A stretch of DNA of 64,000 nt from Dromiciops gliroides (taxonomy: Eukaryota; Chordata; Mammalia; Microbiotheria; Microbiotheriidae): contig NC_057861.1 in assembly GCF_019393635.1 (NCBI RefSeq), positions 191,534,026-191,598,025 of the forward strand. The letters run 5' to 3'. The notes beneath the pieces were generated by a model, which searched no databases, was not told the DNA's origin, and was given only the letters and a program-made list of their open reading frames with translations. Below, piece by piece: positions 24,811 to 36,990 of the stretch. The translations under genes and the position numbers were made by a program. How positions within the stretch are numbered: the first letter of the stretch is position 1; the number at the start of each line of letters is the position of its first letter.

Positions 24811-25168
24811 GCTCTAACTCACCTCACCTTCTATTCCTACATACCACTTATTTACCTGAGTTTCCCAGCTTCCTGCCCTCCCAAATCATAGCTGCCTTAG
24901 TCAGACTACTTTTCTAATTGGTTTGTAAACTCTTTCAGAACAGAGTCCTGCAATGACTGGTAATTAGTGTTAAGGTGATTTGAATAAAGTCAGAATAGTC
25001 GATTTCATTTCTAGTTTTAGATACATTTTATCATGGTAAAAAAGATCTTTTGTCTATGCTTTCTAGGAAATTTTTTTTGTTAGCATATATATGAAAGCTG
25101 TACTTTATCAAAACAAACAAAAAAACTTTTCTCTGTATGTATTTGTGGATCATGAGATTTTGAATTTT

Positions 25169-25320
25169 CTTTGTTTTTTGTTTTGCAGGGCAATGGGGGT
25201 TAAGTGACTTGCCCAGGGTCACACAGCTAGTAAGTGTCAAGTGCCTGAGGCCGGATTTGAACTCAGGTCCTCCTGAATCCAGGGCCGATGCTTTATCCAC
25301 TGCGCCACCTAGCTGCCCCA
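25169..25320 (-). mobile_element. WSINE1-like SINE, subtype A
   Basis: Near-perfect duplication (AGATTTTGAATTTT / AGATTTTGCATTTT) at 25,155-25,168 and 25,321-25,334. Confidence 0.93.
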
Positions 25321-25349
25321 AGATTTTGCATTTTTTAATGATTAATTGT

Positions 25350-25503
25350 GGGGCAGCTAGGTGGCGCAGTGGATAGAGCACCAGCCCTGGAGTCAGGAAT
25401 ACTTGAGTTCAAATCTGGCCTCAGACACTTGACACTTACTAGCTGTGTGACCCTGGGCAAGTCACTTAACCCCAATTGCCTCACCAAAAGAAAAAAAAAG
25501 AAA
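25350..25503 (+). mobile_element. WSINE1-like SINE, subtype B
   Basis: Sense copy only 29 bp from the preceding antisense SINE, making a close inverted pair. Target duplication partly readable (AATGATT). Confidence 0.92.
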
Positions 25504-25552
25504 AATGATTGTGTTAATTGTTTTCTTAATGTTGAAAGCTTACCTTTCTTTT

Positions 25553-26465
25553 CTTTTTTAAAACTTAATAGTATTTTTCCATTTACATGTAAAGATAGTT
25601 TTCAACATTCATTTTTATTAGATTTTGAGTTCCAACTTTATTTCCCTCCTTCCCTTCCTTCCTCCCTAAGACAACAAGCAATCTGATATGGGTTAAACAT
25701 GTACAATCATGTTCAACCTATTTCCACTTTAGTCATGTTGTGAAAGAAGAATCAGAATGAAAAGGAAAAACCATGAGAAAGCAAAAAACAAAAAACAGAG
25801 TAAAAATAGTATGCTTCGATCTGTATTCAGACTTCATAGTTCTTTTTCTGGATGTGGAGAGAATTTTTCCACTGTGGATCTTTTGGAATTGTCTTAGATC
25901 ATTGTATTGCTGAGAGGAGCAAAGTGTGTTGTAGTTGATCATCATACAATGTTATTGTTATTGGTTTTTTAAAGTTTTTTTTTTGGGGGGGGGGATGGGG
26001 CAATGAGGGTTAAGTGACTTGCCCAGGTTCACACAGCTAGTAAGTGTCAAGTATCTGAGGCCGGATTTGAACTCAGGTCTTCCTGAATCCAGGGATGGTG
26101 CTTAATCCACTGTGCAACCTAGCTGCCCCCTTGCTGTTATTGTTTACAATGTTCTCCTGATTCTGCTCACTTCACAGCATCAGACCACTTAAGTCTTTGC
26201 AGGTTTTTCTGAAATTTGCCTGCTCATCATTTCTTACAGCACAGTAGTATTCCATGACATTCATGTACTACAACTTGTTCAACCCTTCCACAGTTGATGG
26301 GTGTCCCCTCATTTTCCAATTCTTTGCCACCATAAAAAGAGCAGCTATAAATATTTTTGTACATGTGACTCCTTTTCCCTTTTTTTTCATGATTTATGAT
26401 ACACACCCAGTAGTGCTTACCTTTATTTTCACTGTTCATAGTGCTAAGAATGTTTTTAAACTTTC
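25553..26465 (-). mobile_element. L1 3' end, 5'-truncated
   Basis: Antisense L1 3' UTR and end of ORF2 ('catttacatgtaaagatagt', 'gtgaaagaagaatcagaatg'; minus-strand frame KNIYSCSFYGGKELENEGTP), split by a SINE at about 25,970. Confidence 0.8.
25970..26130 (-). mobile_element. WSINE1-like SINE, subtype A
   Basis: Inserted in the L1 3' end. G-run and T-rich tail at left; target duplication resembles GTTATTG. Confidence 0.88.
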
Positions 26466-26484
26466 TTTAAAAAAAGATTAGTTT

Positions 26485-26630
26485 GGGGCAGCTAGGTGGC
26501 ACAGTAGATAGAGCACCGGCCCTGGATTCAGGGGGACCTGAGTTCAAAGCTGGCCTCAGACACTTGACACTTAATAGCTGTGTGACCCTGGGCAACTCAC
26601 TTAACCCTCATTGCCCTGCTTTAAAAAAAA
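26485..26630 (+). mobile_element. WSINE1-like SINE, subtype A
   Basis: GGGGCAGCTAGGTGGC start, short A-tail; AGATTAG duplicated on both sides (26,475-26,481 and 26,631-26,637). Confidence 0.9.
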
Positions 26631-26654
26631 AGATTAGATTTATTTTTTAAACAT

Positions 26655-27170
26655 TATCATCATTTAATGATAACTTCTCACTGATCTTTCCCTTAAAAAA
26701 AGTAAAACTAAGCAAAATAGGCAGACTCATTGACTATGTCTGACATATGTATGGCATACTCTGAACCCATGGTCCCCCATTTCTCTTCAGAGAGGGGATG
26801 GGAAGGGGATGTGGTTGAATTTTCCAGTGTGAAAACTAGAAATTGCATTGCTCTAAATTCTAGTGTTTCTAGAGGTCTTTTTCCCTTTATGCTATCAGTC
26901 ATTTTGGATATTATTTCTTGTTTGTGATTACTATACTCTGCATGAGTTCTAACAAATCATGCCAAGTTTCTCTGCTTGTCTTCTTCATATCTTAATAATA
27001 TTCCACTACTTCACACACCACAATTTGTATAATCATTTCCTAGGTGCCCACTTGATTTCTAATTTTTGGTTAACCTCAAAGTTTTTACTTTTGTTTTCCT
27101 AAATATTTTTTATACTCTTGTTTATTTTTTCTTTATCATTTAGCATTTTCTGAAGGTTTGCCTGTCAGCT
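26655..27170 (-). mobile_element. Old L1 3'-end fragment
   Basis: Diverged antisense L1-like 3' region ('attgactatgtctgacatat', 'ttccactacttcacacacca'). Confidence 0.5.
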
Positions 27171-27257
27171 GTAGAAAACTGGCTAGCCACTGGGACATGT
27201 GCTAGAGAAAAGGGCTTAGGCAGATATTGAATGAAATGAATTGAAAGGGAACTGGAG

Positions 27258-27422
27258 GGGCAGCTAGGTGGCGCAGTGGATAAAGCACCAGCCCTGGATA
27301 AAGCACTGGCCTTGGATTCAGGAGGTCCTGAGTTCAAATGTGACCTCAGACACTTGACACTTGCTAGCTGTGTGACCTTGGGCAAGTCAACCCTCATTGC
27401 CCTCCCCAACACACACACAAAA
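27258..27422 (+). mobile_element. WSINE1-like SINE, subtype A, internal duplication
   Basis: Perfect 15-bp target duplications (GAAAGGGAACTGGAG) at 27,243-27,257 and 27,423-27,437. The 'ggataaagca' to 'cctgg' segment is duplicated in tandem near 27,278-27,310. Confidence 0.93.
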
Positions 27423-27984
27423 GAAAGGGAACTGGAGACCTTTTTGGTTCTCCTGGTTAGTGCCATGTGTAATCTTAGAGAACTGCTTCTGAACTCAAGG
27501 TTCTAGCTCCATTGAATAGGCAGACTTTGTCTCACAGCTTGCCAGTGACACATTCTCTAATGTTCTTTTCCTCAAAGGCTGTGTCTCAGTAGCTCTAGAC
27601 TGTGCCCTCCTGAAAAATCTACTGATTTAGCTTTTATTTTCTTTGGCAGTGGGTCTTCTGTCATTTTTCAGAACTGTCAGTGGCCATTTATTTTCCTGAA
27701 GTGCTGTTTGTTTTTCCTCCTGGTGTGGGTACTCTGTACATTTCCCCTTCCTCAAAGTAAAATGGTTCCTGCCCGGGCTTGCTGGGAGGGAGAAGGGGGC
27801 AAGCAAGAATCTGATTTGTAATACAAATCCTCTCTTGGCAGTTGTAGACTCACAGATTTTCAGGGCTCTGTGTGGGTAAGATTCAGGTTAGTCAGATTGA
27901 GAATGTTGGCAAACAATCTTAGGTTGGTCAGACTGAGAATGCTGGCAAATTAATTTCAGTGGTATTGCTAAGGCACATGTTTGA

Positions 27985-28410
27985 TCATGCCAGCCTCCCT
28001 GCCCCCATACTTACAGAATTCCACAGGCTCCCTGTTGCCTCTAGGCTAAAATACATAGTCCTCTGGCTTTAAAATCCTTCACAATCTGTCTGTAGCCTGT
28101 CTTTGCAGATTTCTTTACTTGGTGTTCCTCCTACCTATAAAATTTCATTGCCTGTCATTGTGCTTTTTCACAAGCTGCCCCATATGCCTGGAATTTACCC
28201 CCTCCTCCTGCCTCTCAGCACCCGTAGCTCCAGGACTTCTACTTGAGCCCTTTTCTGATTTTCATGGCTTCCTCACCTCAACTGAATTACCTTGTGTTTA
28301 CTTTGTATCTATTTTATATTCACTTAAATGTTTAATGCTTTCTTCTCTGATAGAAAGTAAGCTACTTGAGGATTAGGATTTTCTTGTTTGTGCTTAATAA
28401 ATGTTTGATT
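27985..28410 (+). mobile_element. L2 3' end
   Basis: Typical L2 order: 'gctccctgttgcctctaggc', 'aagctgccccatatgcctgg', 'aagtaagctacttgaggatt', 'gtgcttaataaatgtttgat'. Confidence 0.75.
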
Positions 28411-28709
28411 ATCTTGCTGTCAGGTTAAGATGCCCCCTACCCCTTTTTGATTGTTAACTTTATTTTCCTTCTGGCATTTTGGCTTTAGGGCAGTTTTAAA
28501 AATTTTTTATAAAGAAATCTTCAGCACATTGGGAACTTTTACTCTTTTTGATTATTCTTGTTCTAAACTCCGTTTCTTTTGAGATTGTTTGCTTATGCTT
28601 TGAGGGTTTCTGTTTTTTTGTGTGTGTGTTTCCATTGCTCTATTCTGATGGGAATTTTGAGGAAGTAGTCTCTTTTGACCAGTCAATACTTCCTCTTCTC
28701 AGAAATCTT

Positions 28710-28853
28710 TTTTTCCCTTTTTTTTGTGGGGCATTGAAGGTTAAATGACTTGCCCAAGGTCACATAGTGTCAAGTGTCCGAGGTCAGATTTGAAGTCAAG
28801 TCCTCCTGAATCCAGGGCCAGGGCTTTATCCACTGCACCACCTAGCTGCCCCA
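28710..28853 (-). mobile_element. WSINE1-like SINE, subtype A
   Basis: Perfect 15-bp duplications (CTTCTCAGAAATCTT) at 28,695-28,709 and 28,854-28,868. Confidence 0.94.
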
Positions 28854-29104
28854 CTTCTCAGAAATCTTAAACTAAAATTGTCTGGCTTGATTATGAGTGC
28901 TTTTAAAATTGCTTTTTAATTGAAAAGTTCACAGAATTCAATTTTTAAAAAAACCCTGTAGGCTTTTAAGTAAATGTTTATCTAGATCTTATAGAATTTT
29001 GTGCTTGTGTGATTTTTGGCTTATTTTAAATATTGTCTTAGCTGTCTGCTTTCTTTTGTAGACTTCATCCTACCTGTTGGATAGGTAGGACAATTCAGGT
29101 TAAC

Positions 29105-29260
29105 AAATAAGCACCTTACCTATATAGGGGCTCTGGGGATACAAAGAAAAAAACCAAAATAATCCTTACCCTCAAGGAGCTTACTTTCTTTTGGTGGGGA
29201 ATGAATGTTACAAGTTCTTGGATAATTCTATTATGATGCAGTGTGAGAAGGGAGAGAGGA
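29105..29260 (+). mobile_element. Ancient unclassified marsupial repeat, 5' module
   Basis: 'ggggctctggggatacaaag' and 'ccttaccctcaaggagctta' match the modules at 8,720 and 32,780. Confidence 0.4.
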
Positions 29261-29438
29261 TTGGTGTGGTATTAAATGCCTTTTATAGATGAGGCACAGA
29301 GAGGCTGTATCTTGCCATCTTTTTGAATTAAAAAAATTCTGAACTTAGCAAATAAGATGAACATTTCCATACATGTTGTGGAACAAAGGAGGATTGCATA
29401 TGAAATTGTGAATCTATTTTGTAGAGCTTACTTTTCTT

Positions 29439-29595
29439 CTTTCTTTCTTTTGTTTTTTTGGCTGGGCAATGAGGGTTAAGTGACTTGCCCAGGGTCACAA
29501 AGCTAATAAGTATCAAGTGTCTTAGGTTGGATTTGAACTCAGGTCCTCCTGAATCCAGGGCCCATGCTTTATCAACTGTGACACCTAGCTGCCCC
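29439..29595 (-). mobile_element. WSINE1-like SINE, subtype A
   Basis: Duplication CTTACTTTTCTT / CTTGCTTTTCTT at 29,427-29,438 and 29,596-29,607 (one mismatch). Confidence 0.9.
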
Positions 29596-29689
29596 CTTGC
29601 TTTTCTTTTTAGGTGTATAATTCAGAATGTAACTTAAAAGCTGTCATGCCCATCTCTGATTCTTTTTAGCTTTTCTCCTGTTCTCTTCT

Positions 29690-30790
29690 CATTTTTTGAG
29701 GGAGTCCCTATCTTTTCTATTTCCTCTTCCAATTGGAGGCCAGAGGAAGAAAAGAAAAAAACCCTATACAAAGTATGCATAGTCAAACAAATTTCCATAT
29801 TGGTCATGTTTAAAAATTATTCATTTTACATTTTGAATCTTTCACCTCTGTCAGCAGGTAGGTTGCAAGCTTCATCATCAATTCTCTAGAATCATAATTG
29901 GTCATTTCTTCAGTCAGAGCCTTTAGGTATACTTTTGGTTCTACTTACTTAACTCTTCATCAATTCACATATGTCTTCCTAGGGTATCTCTGAAGTTATC
30001 TGTCTGTGATGAAATAATATTTCATTATGTTCACAGGTCATAATTTGTTCAGTCATTCCCCATTAACCCATTAGTTTTCAGTTCTTGGCCATAACACAAA
30101 AGAACTTTTGGGTCTTTTTCCTCTTTGATCTTTTTTGGAGTCACTCTTTAATTGTGGTACAGTTGGGTCAAAAGGCAAACACATTTTAGTGACTTTTGGG
30201 GCATAGTTCCAAATTACTTTATTGAATGACTGGACCAATTCACGAATCCACCAACAGTGCATTCCTGTGCCTCCCCTCTTCCCCCCAAGATCCACCATTT
30301 GTCATTTCCCTTTTTTGTCATCTTTGTCAATCTGATGGATCCGAGGTAGAGCCTCAGTTACTATAATTGTCATTTCTTTAATTATTGACCATTTGGAAAA
30401 CTTTTTCTTTGCTTTTTTTTTTTGGGGGGGGCAGGGCATTGAGGGTTAAGTGACTTGCCCAGGGTCACACAGCTAGTAAGTGTTAAGTGTCTGAGGGTGG
30501 ATTTGAACTCAGGTCCTGAATCCAGGGCCGGTGCTTTATCCACTGTGCCACCTAGCTGTGCCCCCTTTCATATGGTTTTTGATAGCTTGTATTTCTTCCT
30601 TTGAAAATTGCCTATTCATGTTTTGATTATTTATCTGTTGAAAAAAAATACTTTTTGCCTCCTAATTAGATACTCTCGACTTAGTATTTTTGATTGTATC
30701 TTTCAAACCAGAACTGGGATTGTTCTATTAATTTTGAGTTTTGTAAATAAATGTAATCTTTTTAGATGAGGTATTATAAAGAAAAGACAA
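29690..30790 (-). mobile_element. L1 3' portion with nested SINE
   Basis: Antisense L1: 3' UTR, then the end of ORF2 (minus-strand segment NKVIWNYAPKVTKMCLPFDP), continuing beyond the SINE at about 30,410-30,562. Confidence 0.7.
30410..30562 (-). mobile_element. WSINE1-like SINE, subtype A
   Basis: Antisense copy within L1; T/G-rich tail at left, ends CTAGCTGTGCCCC. Confidence 0.88.
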
Positions 30791-31167
30791 AGTAGAAAGT
30801 TTCTTGCAAGCATGAAGTGCTTGCCAGACTGTTCCCCAACATTATGTATATTACATGATTTTCTAATTATTCGTTATGACAGTAGTGTAGTATTATGGAA
30901 AGATCAGTGGACTTCAAGTTAGAAGACATGCTGTTGAGTCCTGTCTGCTCCTTTTTAGCAAAAAAATTTTGGACAAGCAACTTAACTGAATCTCTTAAAT
31001 AGATGTAATATTTGAACTACCTACGTTACAATATTCTGTGAAGGTCAGGTAGAATTAATGTAGTCAAAAGCTTTGTAACAGCTATATTAATCTAAACTTT
31101 TCTTTCATTTTATCATTGTTTTATATTTCTTTTTTAAGTGTTGGAAAGGACTTTAGAATCATCTCTA

Positions 31168-31324
31168 GGGGCAGCTAGGTGGTGCAGTGGATAAAGCATG
31201 GGCCCTGGATTCAGAAGGACCTGAGTTCAAATCTGGCCTCAAACACTTGACACTTCCTAGCTGTGTGACCCTGGGCAAGTCACTTAACCCTTATTGCCCT
31301 TCAAAAAAAGAAAAAAAAAGGAGA
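31168..31324 (+). mobile_element. WSINE1-like SINE, subtype A
   Basis: Perfect 11-bp duplications (AATCATCTCTA) at 31,157-31,167 and 31,325-31,335. Confidence 0.94.
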
Positions 31325-31419
31325 AATCATCTCTAATTCCCAATTACAGATGAGGACACTTGAGGCCCATAGAGTTTGTGACTTGCCCAAAGATTGATTT
31401 GTTACTTTTTTGTCATGTA

Positions 31420-31560
31420 AATGTTGTAGTGGAAAGAGAGCTGGCCTAGAAACCTGGAACACCTGTGTTCAGCTCTTGTCTTTCACAAATATTGGCTGTC
31501 TGATCCTGGGCAAATTACTTAATCTCTTGGGGCTCTAGGCAATTCTTTAAGGCCAAGCTG
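31420..31560 (+). mobile_element. MIR
   Basis: MIR body: 'tgtagtggaaagagagctgg', 'gtctgatcctgggcaaatta'. Confidence 0.6.
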
Positions 31561-31750
31561 CAGAGATGAATAGAGGAAGTTTTCTCACCCCAAGGTGGCT
31601 CAAATCAATGAAATCACAAGTCTCCTTGATGTATGATTATATTACTTGTAAACATTTAAGAGTGTTTTAGAGTGACTTTCTAAAATTTGACTTTTTCTCT
31701 ATTTTTGAAAATTCTTTTATTACTTTTACAAATTTATAGTGGAAACTTTT

Positions 31751-32404
31751 TTTTCTTGTTACATGTAGAGAGAGTTCTCAACTTTTGTTTATACAAGCTT
31801 TCCAATTTCAGATTTTTCTCCCCCCCTCCCCCCTCCCCAAGACAGCAGGTAATCTGATATAGGTTACATATATATATATATATAAATAATAACATTAAAC
31901 ATATTTCTGCATTAGTCATGTTATAAGAGAAAAATCAGAGCAATGAGGGAAAACCTCAAAATAGAAAAACAACAACAACAGCACCAAAAACAAAAGAAAT
32001 AGTGGTTCATTCAGCATCTATACTCCACGGTTCTTTTTTTTTTTTTTCCTGGATTTCGAGATCCTCTTTCATCATGAGTTCCCTGGAACTCTTCTGTATC
32101 ATTGCATTGGTGAGAAGAATATAGTCCATCACAGTAGATCAGCACACAATGTTGATGATACTGTGTACAATATTCTTCTGTTTCTGCTCATCTCACTCAT
32201 CATCAGCCCATACAAGACCCTCCAGGTTTCTCTGAACTCCTCCTGCTCATCGTTTCTTACAGCACGATAGTATTCCATTACATTCATATACCACAACTTG
32301 TCCAGCCATTCCCCAGTTGATGGGCATCCCCTCAACTTCCAATTCCTTGCCACCACATAAAGAGCAGCTATAAATATTTTTGTTCATGTGGGTCCTTTTC
32401 CCCT
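31751..32404 (-). mobile_element. 5'-truncated L1 insertion with target duplication
   Basis: A 654-bp antisense L1 3' end (3' UTR plus ORF2 C-terminus, minus-strand segment NEQEEFRETWRVLYGLMMSE). Perfect 18-bp duplications (TTTATAGTGGAAACTTTT) at 31,733-31,750 and 32,405-32,422 mark both ends. Confidence 0.93.
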
Positions 32405-32779
32405 TTTATAGTGGAAACTTTTAAAAAATGTGGTTGTATTTTCACTTCAGTGAAAAGCAGAAAATATTTTTCCAGGTAGACAGCATGATATAATAGAAAC
32501 TACACTGAGAATCAGGAATTTGACATTTTAGTTTTGTCTCCCCAACTGAGTAGCTGGTGTTTTACTTTAGTGAGCCTGAATTTCCTGATATATAAAATGA
32601 GTGAGTTAGATTAACTGATTTCTTACTTCTTTTTCCAACCTTGAAATTCCATTACTCTCAAATTCTGACTGATTGGAATTCCATAGCCCAGTGATATCCC
32701 TTATTTTTGGCCTAACTTTTATTCCTAGTTTCCAAGGTGGTAGATAAATCACTAGGCATTGAGGAGTAACATCAATTGA

Positions 32780-33630
32780 TGAGATATTTATTAAATCAGT
32801 CAAGATTTAATAAACATGAACTACTTACATTGTGCCAGGCGCTGTGCTAAGTACTGAGGATATAAAGACCAAAAAAAATCTCCCCCAGAACAAAAACAAA
32901 AAAATAGTCCCTGCTCTCAAGGAGCTCAGGATGGTATATGCAAACAAGTATGTAGAAACAAGGTATACGACCACCAGAGGGACTGCAGGGAGCAAGATCA
33001 TTTGCAATGGGGGTTTAGCTGTAGCTTAGGAGAAGAGGAGAGCCTAAGGTTGGGTCAGGAGACAGACCTCAGAAAATATTGCTAAAAAACAAAATGAAGC
33101 AAACAAAAAAATGAGTAAGCAAAAGTGAAAGAACCCAACCATACATAGTTCCTATGGGGATAGAGAAGATCTGGGTTTATATTCAGAGGAAGATAATAGA
33201 GATTAAATCACTCCTTTTTCAATGAGAAATGTCAGATGGTCCCAAGCACAGAAAGAGTTCTTGGAAGAACTTAAAAAGGACCTCAAAAATCAAATTAGAG
33301 AGATTGAGGAAAAAATTAGGAAAAAAAGCACAATCTAAGACAAGAAAATGATGAAAGTCAACCAATTTGAAATAGAGAACCAAAAATTTAAGGAATTATA
33401 ATCACAGAGGGAAGGTACTAGGATTAAGGAGGACTGAGAAAGGCTTTTTGTTCAAGACAAGACTAGCTGAGACTTGAAGGAAGCCACCATATGGATTGTC
33501 AGATTTGAGGAAGAGCAAGCAGGCCAGAGTCATTGAATCAAAGAGTACATATAAGAGGACTGGAAAGGTAGGAAAGAGCCAGGTTATGGAGGCCTTTAAA
33601 AGCCAAATGGGAGATTTTATATTGAGGCTT
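32780..33630 (+). mobile_element. Ancient unclassified marsupial repeat with nested L1 piece
   Basis: 5' module ('cattgtgccaggcgctgtgc', 'ctgctctcaaggagctcagg') and 3' module ('gagacttgaaggaagccacc', 'atggaggcctttaaaagcca') of the dispersed repeat are separated by an L1 fragment at 33,035-33,395. Confidence 0.5.
33035..33395 (+). mobile_element. L1 ORF1 N-terminal fragment
   Basis: Starts near ATGAGTAAGCAAAAG and reads, with stops, a segment WSQAQKEFLEELKKDLKNQ, matching the L1 ORF1 starts at 46,822 and 63,797. Confidence 0.6.
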
Positions 33631-33989
33631 TATACCTGGTCCTCAATACTGCGTTAGGCACTTTGAGGGTTACCAAAAAATCATAAGATATGAACCTTTT
33701 GAGGAGCTTTTAGTCTGGTTGGGAAAAGACACTGCCACATGACATCTTTATTTCTATTCAATTCAAACACTTATTCTGTATTAGGTGCCTGGAATATAAA
33801 GACAAAAACTAGATTCTATTGGAGTGGAGAACAAATAAACAATGAGTGTGTTAATGATTGTAAATACAAGGGAATCTAAGGAGATGGAATTTATTTGGGA
33901 TGAATATAAAGGCTTAAACTGAGGTTCAAGAAATGAACTTTACAAGTATAAGATAGAGAAGCCATGGCTTAGGCAACAGTTTGTCTAAA

Positions 33990-34625
33990 AAAGATCTGGA
34001 GATCTTAGTGTACAAACTTACTATGTATTAGTAGTGTTGTATGTGATGAGAGATCCCAAAAAACCACCTTGAGTTGCATTAATCAAGAGGTGATAGTCTT
34101 TCTGTACTCTGCTCAGGTCAGACCAGTCTAGTGTTTTGTATTTAAGTTCTGGGCATCTCAGTTTAAGGATGGACATGAAAAAGTTGGAGAATGTCAAAAG
34201 GCTCCAGGATAGTGAAAGGCCTTCTTGCTATTATGCCACATGAGTACTGGTTGAAGGAACTGGAGATACTTGACTTGGAGGAGAGAAGACTTAGTGGGGA
34301 CATATATGATAACTGTCTAAGGGCTTAGATTTGGTTTTTTTTGTTTGTTTTTTTGGAATCAGAAGATAAATAGAGGGGTTCTAGTTGGAAGCTGTGAAGA
34401 AGAAAATTTCCACTCAATGTAAAGAAAAAAAAGTTCTCATAATTTAAGTTATCTTAAAGTGGAATGTGATATCTTAGGAGATAGTGAGCTCTCCTCCTTA
34501 GGAGACCTTCAAACAAAAAATGAATGATTATGTGTCAGTTATTTATAGAGTGAGGGAGGGATTGTAAATGGCCTCTGAGCTCTTTTCTAACTCAATAATT
34601 ATGTGAAGTTCAGAGGAGAGAGATA
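33990..34625 (+). mobile_element. CR1/L3-type LINE 3' fragment
   Basis: Sense copy of the CR1/L3 end: 'taagttctgggcatctcagt', 'ggttgaaggaactggagata', 'ttaaagtggaatgtgatatc'. Non-coding now. Confidence 0.7.
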
Positions 34626-35105
34626 TTGCAGTAGGCTGAATTAATTTAGAGAGGTACACTTGAACTGTAACTTAAGGATGTCAAGACCATAGAGGACACA
34701 TTTGTTTTACTTGACCTTGAATCAGGTGGGCTATTTAGATTTCTTAATTCAATAACAAGAGAGGCAGCCTGGTTGGTGGATAGTAGCTGGCCTCAGTCAG
34801 AGTTCAAGTTTAGCTTGTACCTGGCTTTGTGACCAAAGACAGTGTGTCTTAACCTGCCAATGGCCTTGGGAAATTCTCTTAAGATTTTATGTTGCAGGAA
34901 ACATAGCTAACTGCACTGATAGAGGGAATTCTGAAACCTAATAAGTGTGGTTTAATTCACTATCAAACATTTATTGGTGACTTTTCATGTCCAGAGCCCT
35001 CTGTTAGTGCTAAGGTGGCCGGGGGAGGGGATACCAAGTTAAGGTAACATGTGGGCTCTGGCCTCATGGAGTTTACAGGCTGCTTTTGTTTTGATAGTAG
35101 AATGC
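34626..35105. other. Intron 2, no exon seen
   Basis: No exon or clear transposon; about 34,780-34,870 may be MIR-like. Confidence 0.35.
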
Positions 35106-35325
35106 ACAAGGTGACCAGTGATTACCTTTTGATTCACATAACACTTTGTACCTCTCATTGTATTTCTGTCCTACTATGTATTATGGCTGTCTGTGTTTGG
35201 GTCATTCCTCTACTGGATGAGAAGCTCCCTGAAGGGACTGTTTTTATCTCAGTTTTACATCTCCCCTAGTGCCAAATGCAGTTCTCTGTACACAGTAGGA
35301 GCTTGATAAATTTTGAATGAATGTC
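35106..35325 (+). mobile_element. L2 3' end
   Basis: 'actggatgagaagctccctg', 'acacagtaggagcttgataa'. Confidence 0.55.
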
Positions 35326-35781
35326 TGTTTGTGTGATAGTCACTTTATCTTGCTCTTTCCATTCGGGCTTTGTGGAGTTCTAAACAGCTGCTATTGTTTG
35401 GCAGCCTTAGAAGTAGTTAGTGTTGTTCAAGCTGGAGGCAGCTGTTTATGAAGTGGTTTTCCTATGTGTGTAATTCATAGGAAGCAAGACTATGGGAGTT
35501 TGGGACTCCTGGCCTTGCGGGTCAGGAGAGACTTCTCTATTTTGAGTATCTAGTTGCTTCCCTCTCTGCTAGATAAAAGGGGATCTTGAAAGGGATAGAA
35601 ATTGTAGAAAGGCAGATGACTCAGGCAGGAGAATTAGGGTCCAAGTCCTAACTGCCATTTAATGTATGACCTTGGACAAGTCATCTCACATTTTGGAAGC
35701 TCTGTTTTGTTAAGAAAGAATTGGACTAGATGATTTATAAAATCCTTTTCAGTTCAGAATTTCCATGGCTTTTCTAAGCAA

Positions 35782-36003
35782 AGCAGATACAGTATAAAAT
35801 GCTGGGCCTGGAGTCTAGAAGACCTGAGTTTGAATCTGGCCCCAGACACTTACTAGCTTTGTGACCCTGGGCAAGTCATTTAACTTGTTTGCCTTAATCC
35901 ACTGGAGAAGGAAATGGCAAACCACTCCAGTATCTTTATCAGGAACACCCCATGGACAGTAGGGTCCATAGGTTCATGAAGAGTTGGACACAAGTGAATA
36001 AAA
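35782..36003 (+). mobile_element. MAR1-like long SINE
   Basis: MIR-like core then 'ctggagaaggaaatggcaaa' and 'gaagagttggacacaagtga'; followed by a CCA/ACC repeat at 36,005-36,050. Confidence 0.8.
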
Positions 36004-36131
36004 CAGCTACCACCACAATAATAACAACCACCACCATCACCACTACTAACACTGTATCAGGGAGTACAGTGTGTGTCATAAGTCATGCCTGAGACTGGGT
36101 TGTGCACACTACAAAACTATTTTTTATGTTA

Positions 36132-36281
36132 TTTTATTTTATTTTTGTGGGGCAATGAGGGTTAAGTGACTTGCCCAAGGTCACACAGCTAGCAAGTGTC
36201 ACGTGGCTGAGGTTGGCTTTGAACTCAGGTCCTCCTGACTCCAGGGCCAGTGCTTTATCCACTATGCTACCGAGCTGCCCC
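36132..36281 (-). mobile_element. WSINE1-like SINE, mixed subtype
   Basis: Antisense copy; subtype A tail with the subtype B base in the core. Confidence 0.88.
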
Positions 36282-36324
36282 CAAACTAGCTATTTAGATA
36301 TTTAAACTCTGCATGTGTATCAGT

Positions 36325-36990
36325 CATTCAACAAGCATTTACTTAAGTATTTACTATGTGCTAGGCACTGGAGACAGACTAAAAGCAAAAACAGTCTCTA
36401 ACCTCAGGGAGCTTATATTTTATAGGAGAGACAACATATATACATTAAGGTACATATAAGATACATGCAGGTGGGGGCAGCTAGGTGGCACAGTGGATAG
36501 CGTACTGGCCCTGGATGCAGGAGGACCTGAGTTCAAATCCGGCCTCAGACACTTAACACTTACTAGCTATGTGACCCTGGGCAAGTCACTTAACCCCAGT
36601 TGCCTCACTAAAAAAAAAAAAGAAGAAGAAGAAGAAAAAGAAAAAGAAAAGAAGAAAAAGAAAAGAAAAGATACATGCAGACGAGGTGGAAATAACAGGG
36701 AAAGCACTAACAGCTGGGGGAGCTGGGAATGACTTATTCCAGAAGGTGGCATTTAAGCTGTCTTGAAGAAAACTTGGGGTTCTCAGAGGGAGAACATTTC
36801 AGGAATGGGGGGCAGCTAGTGCAGTGGCAGAGAGAAGGCAAGATATAAAACATTGTGTTCAATAAGCAGCAAGTAGGCCACAGGAGTCATATGTAAGAAT
36901 CCTGGAAAGACAGAAAGTGGCTAGGTTGTAAAGAGCTTTATATGCTCACACCTACAGTTTATAGGTGAGTCTTCATGGATCAGTAAGAGT
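36325..36990 (+). mobile_element. Ancient unclassified marsupial repeat split by a SINE
   Basis: 'gtatttactatgtgctaggc' before and 'ggcatttaagctgtcttgaa' plus 'ggttgtaaagagctttatat' after the nested SINE at 36,471. Confidence 0.45.
36471..36667 (+). mobile_element. WSINE1-like SINE with (AAG)n-expanded tail
   Basis: Perfect 12-13 bp duplications (AAGATACATGCAG) at about 36,459-36,470 and 36,668-36,680. The A-tail has turned into a 60-bp AAG/AAAAG microsatellite. Confidence 0.93.
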
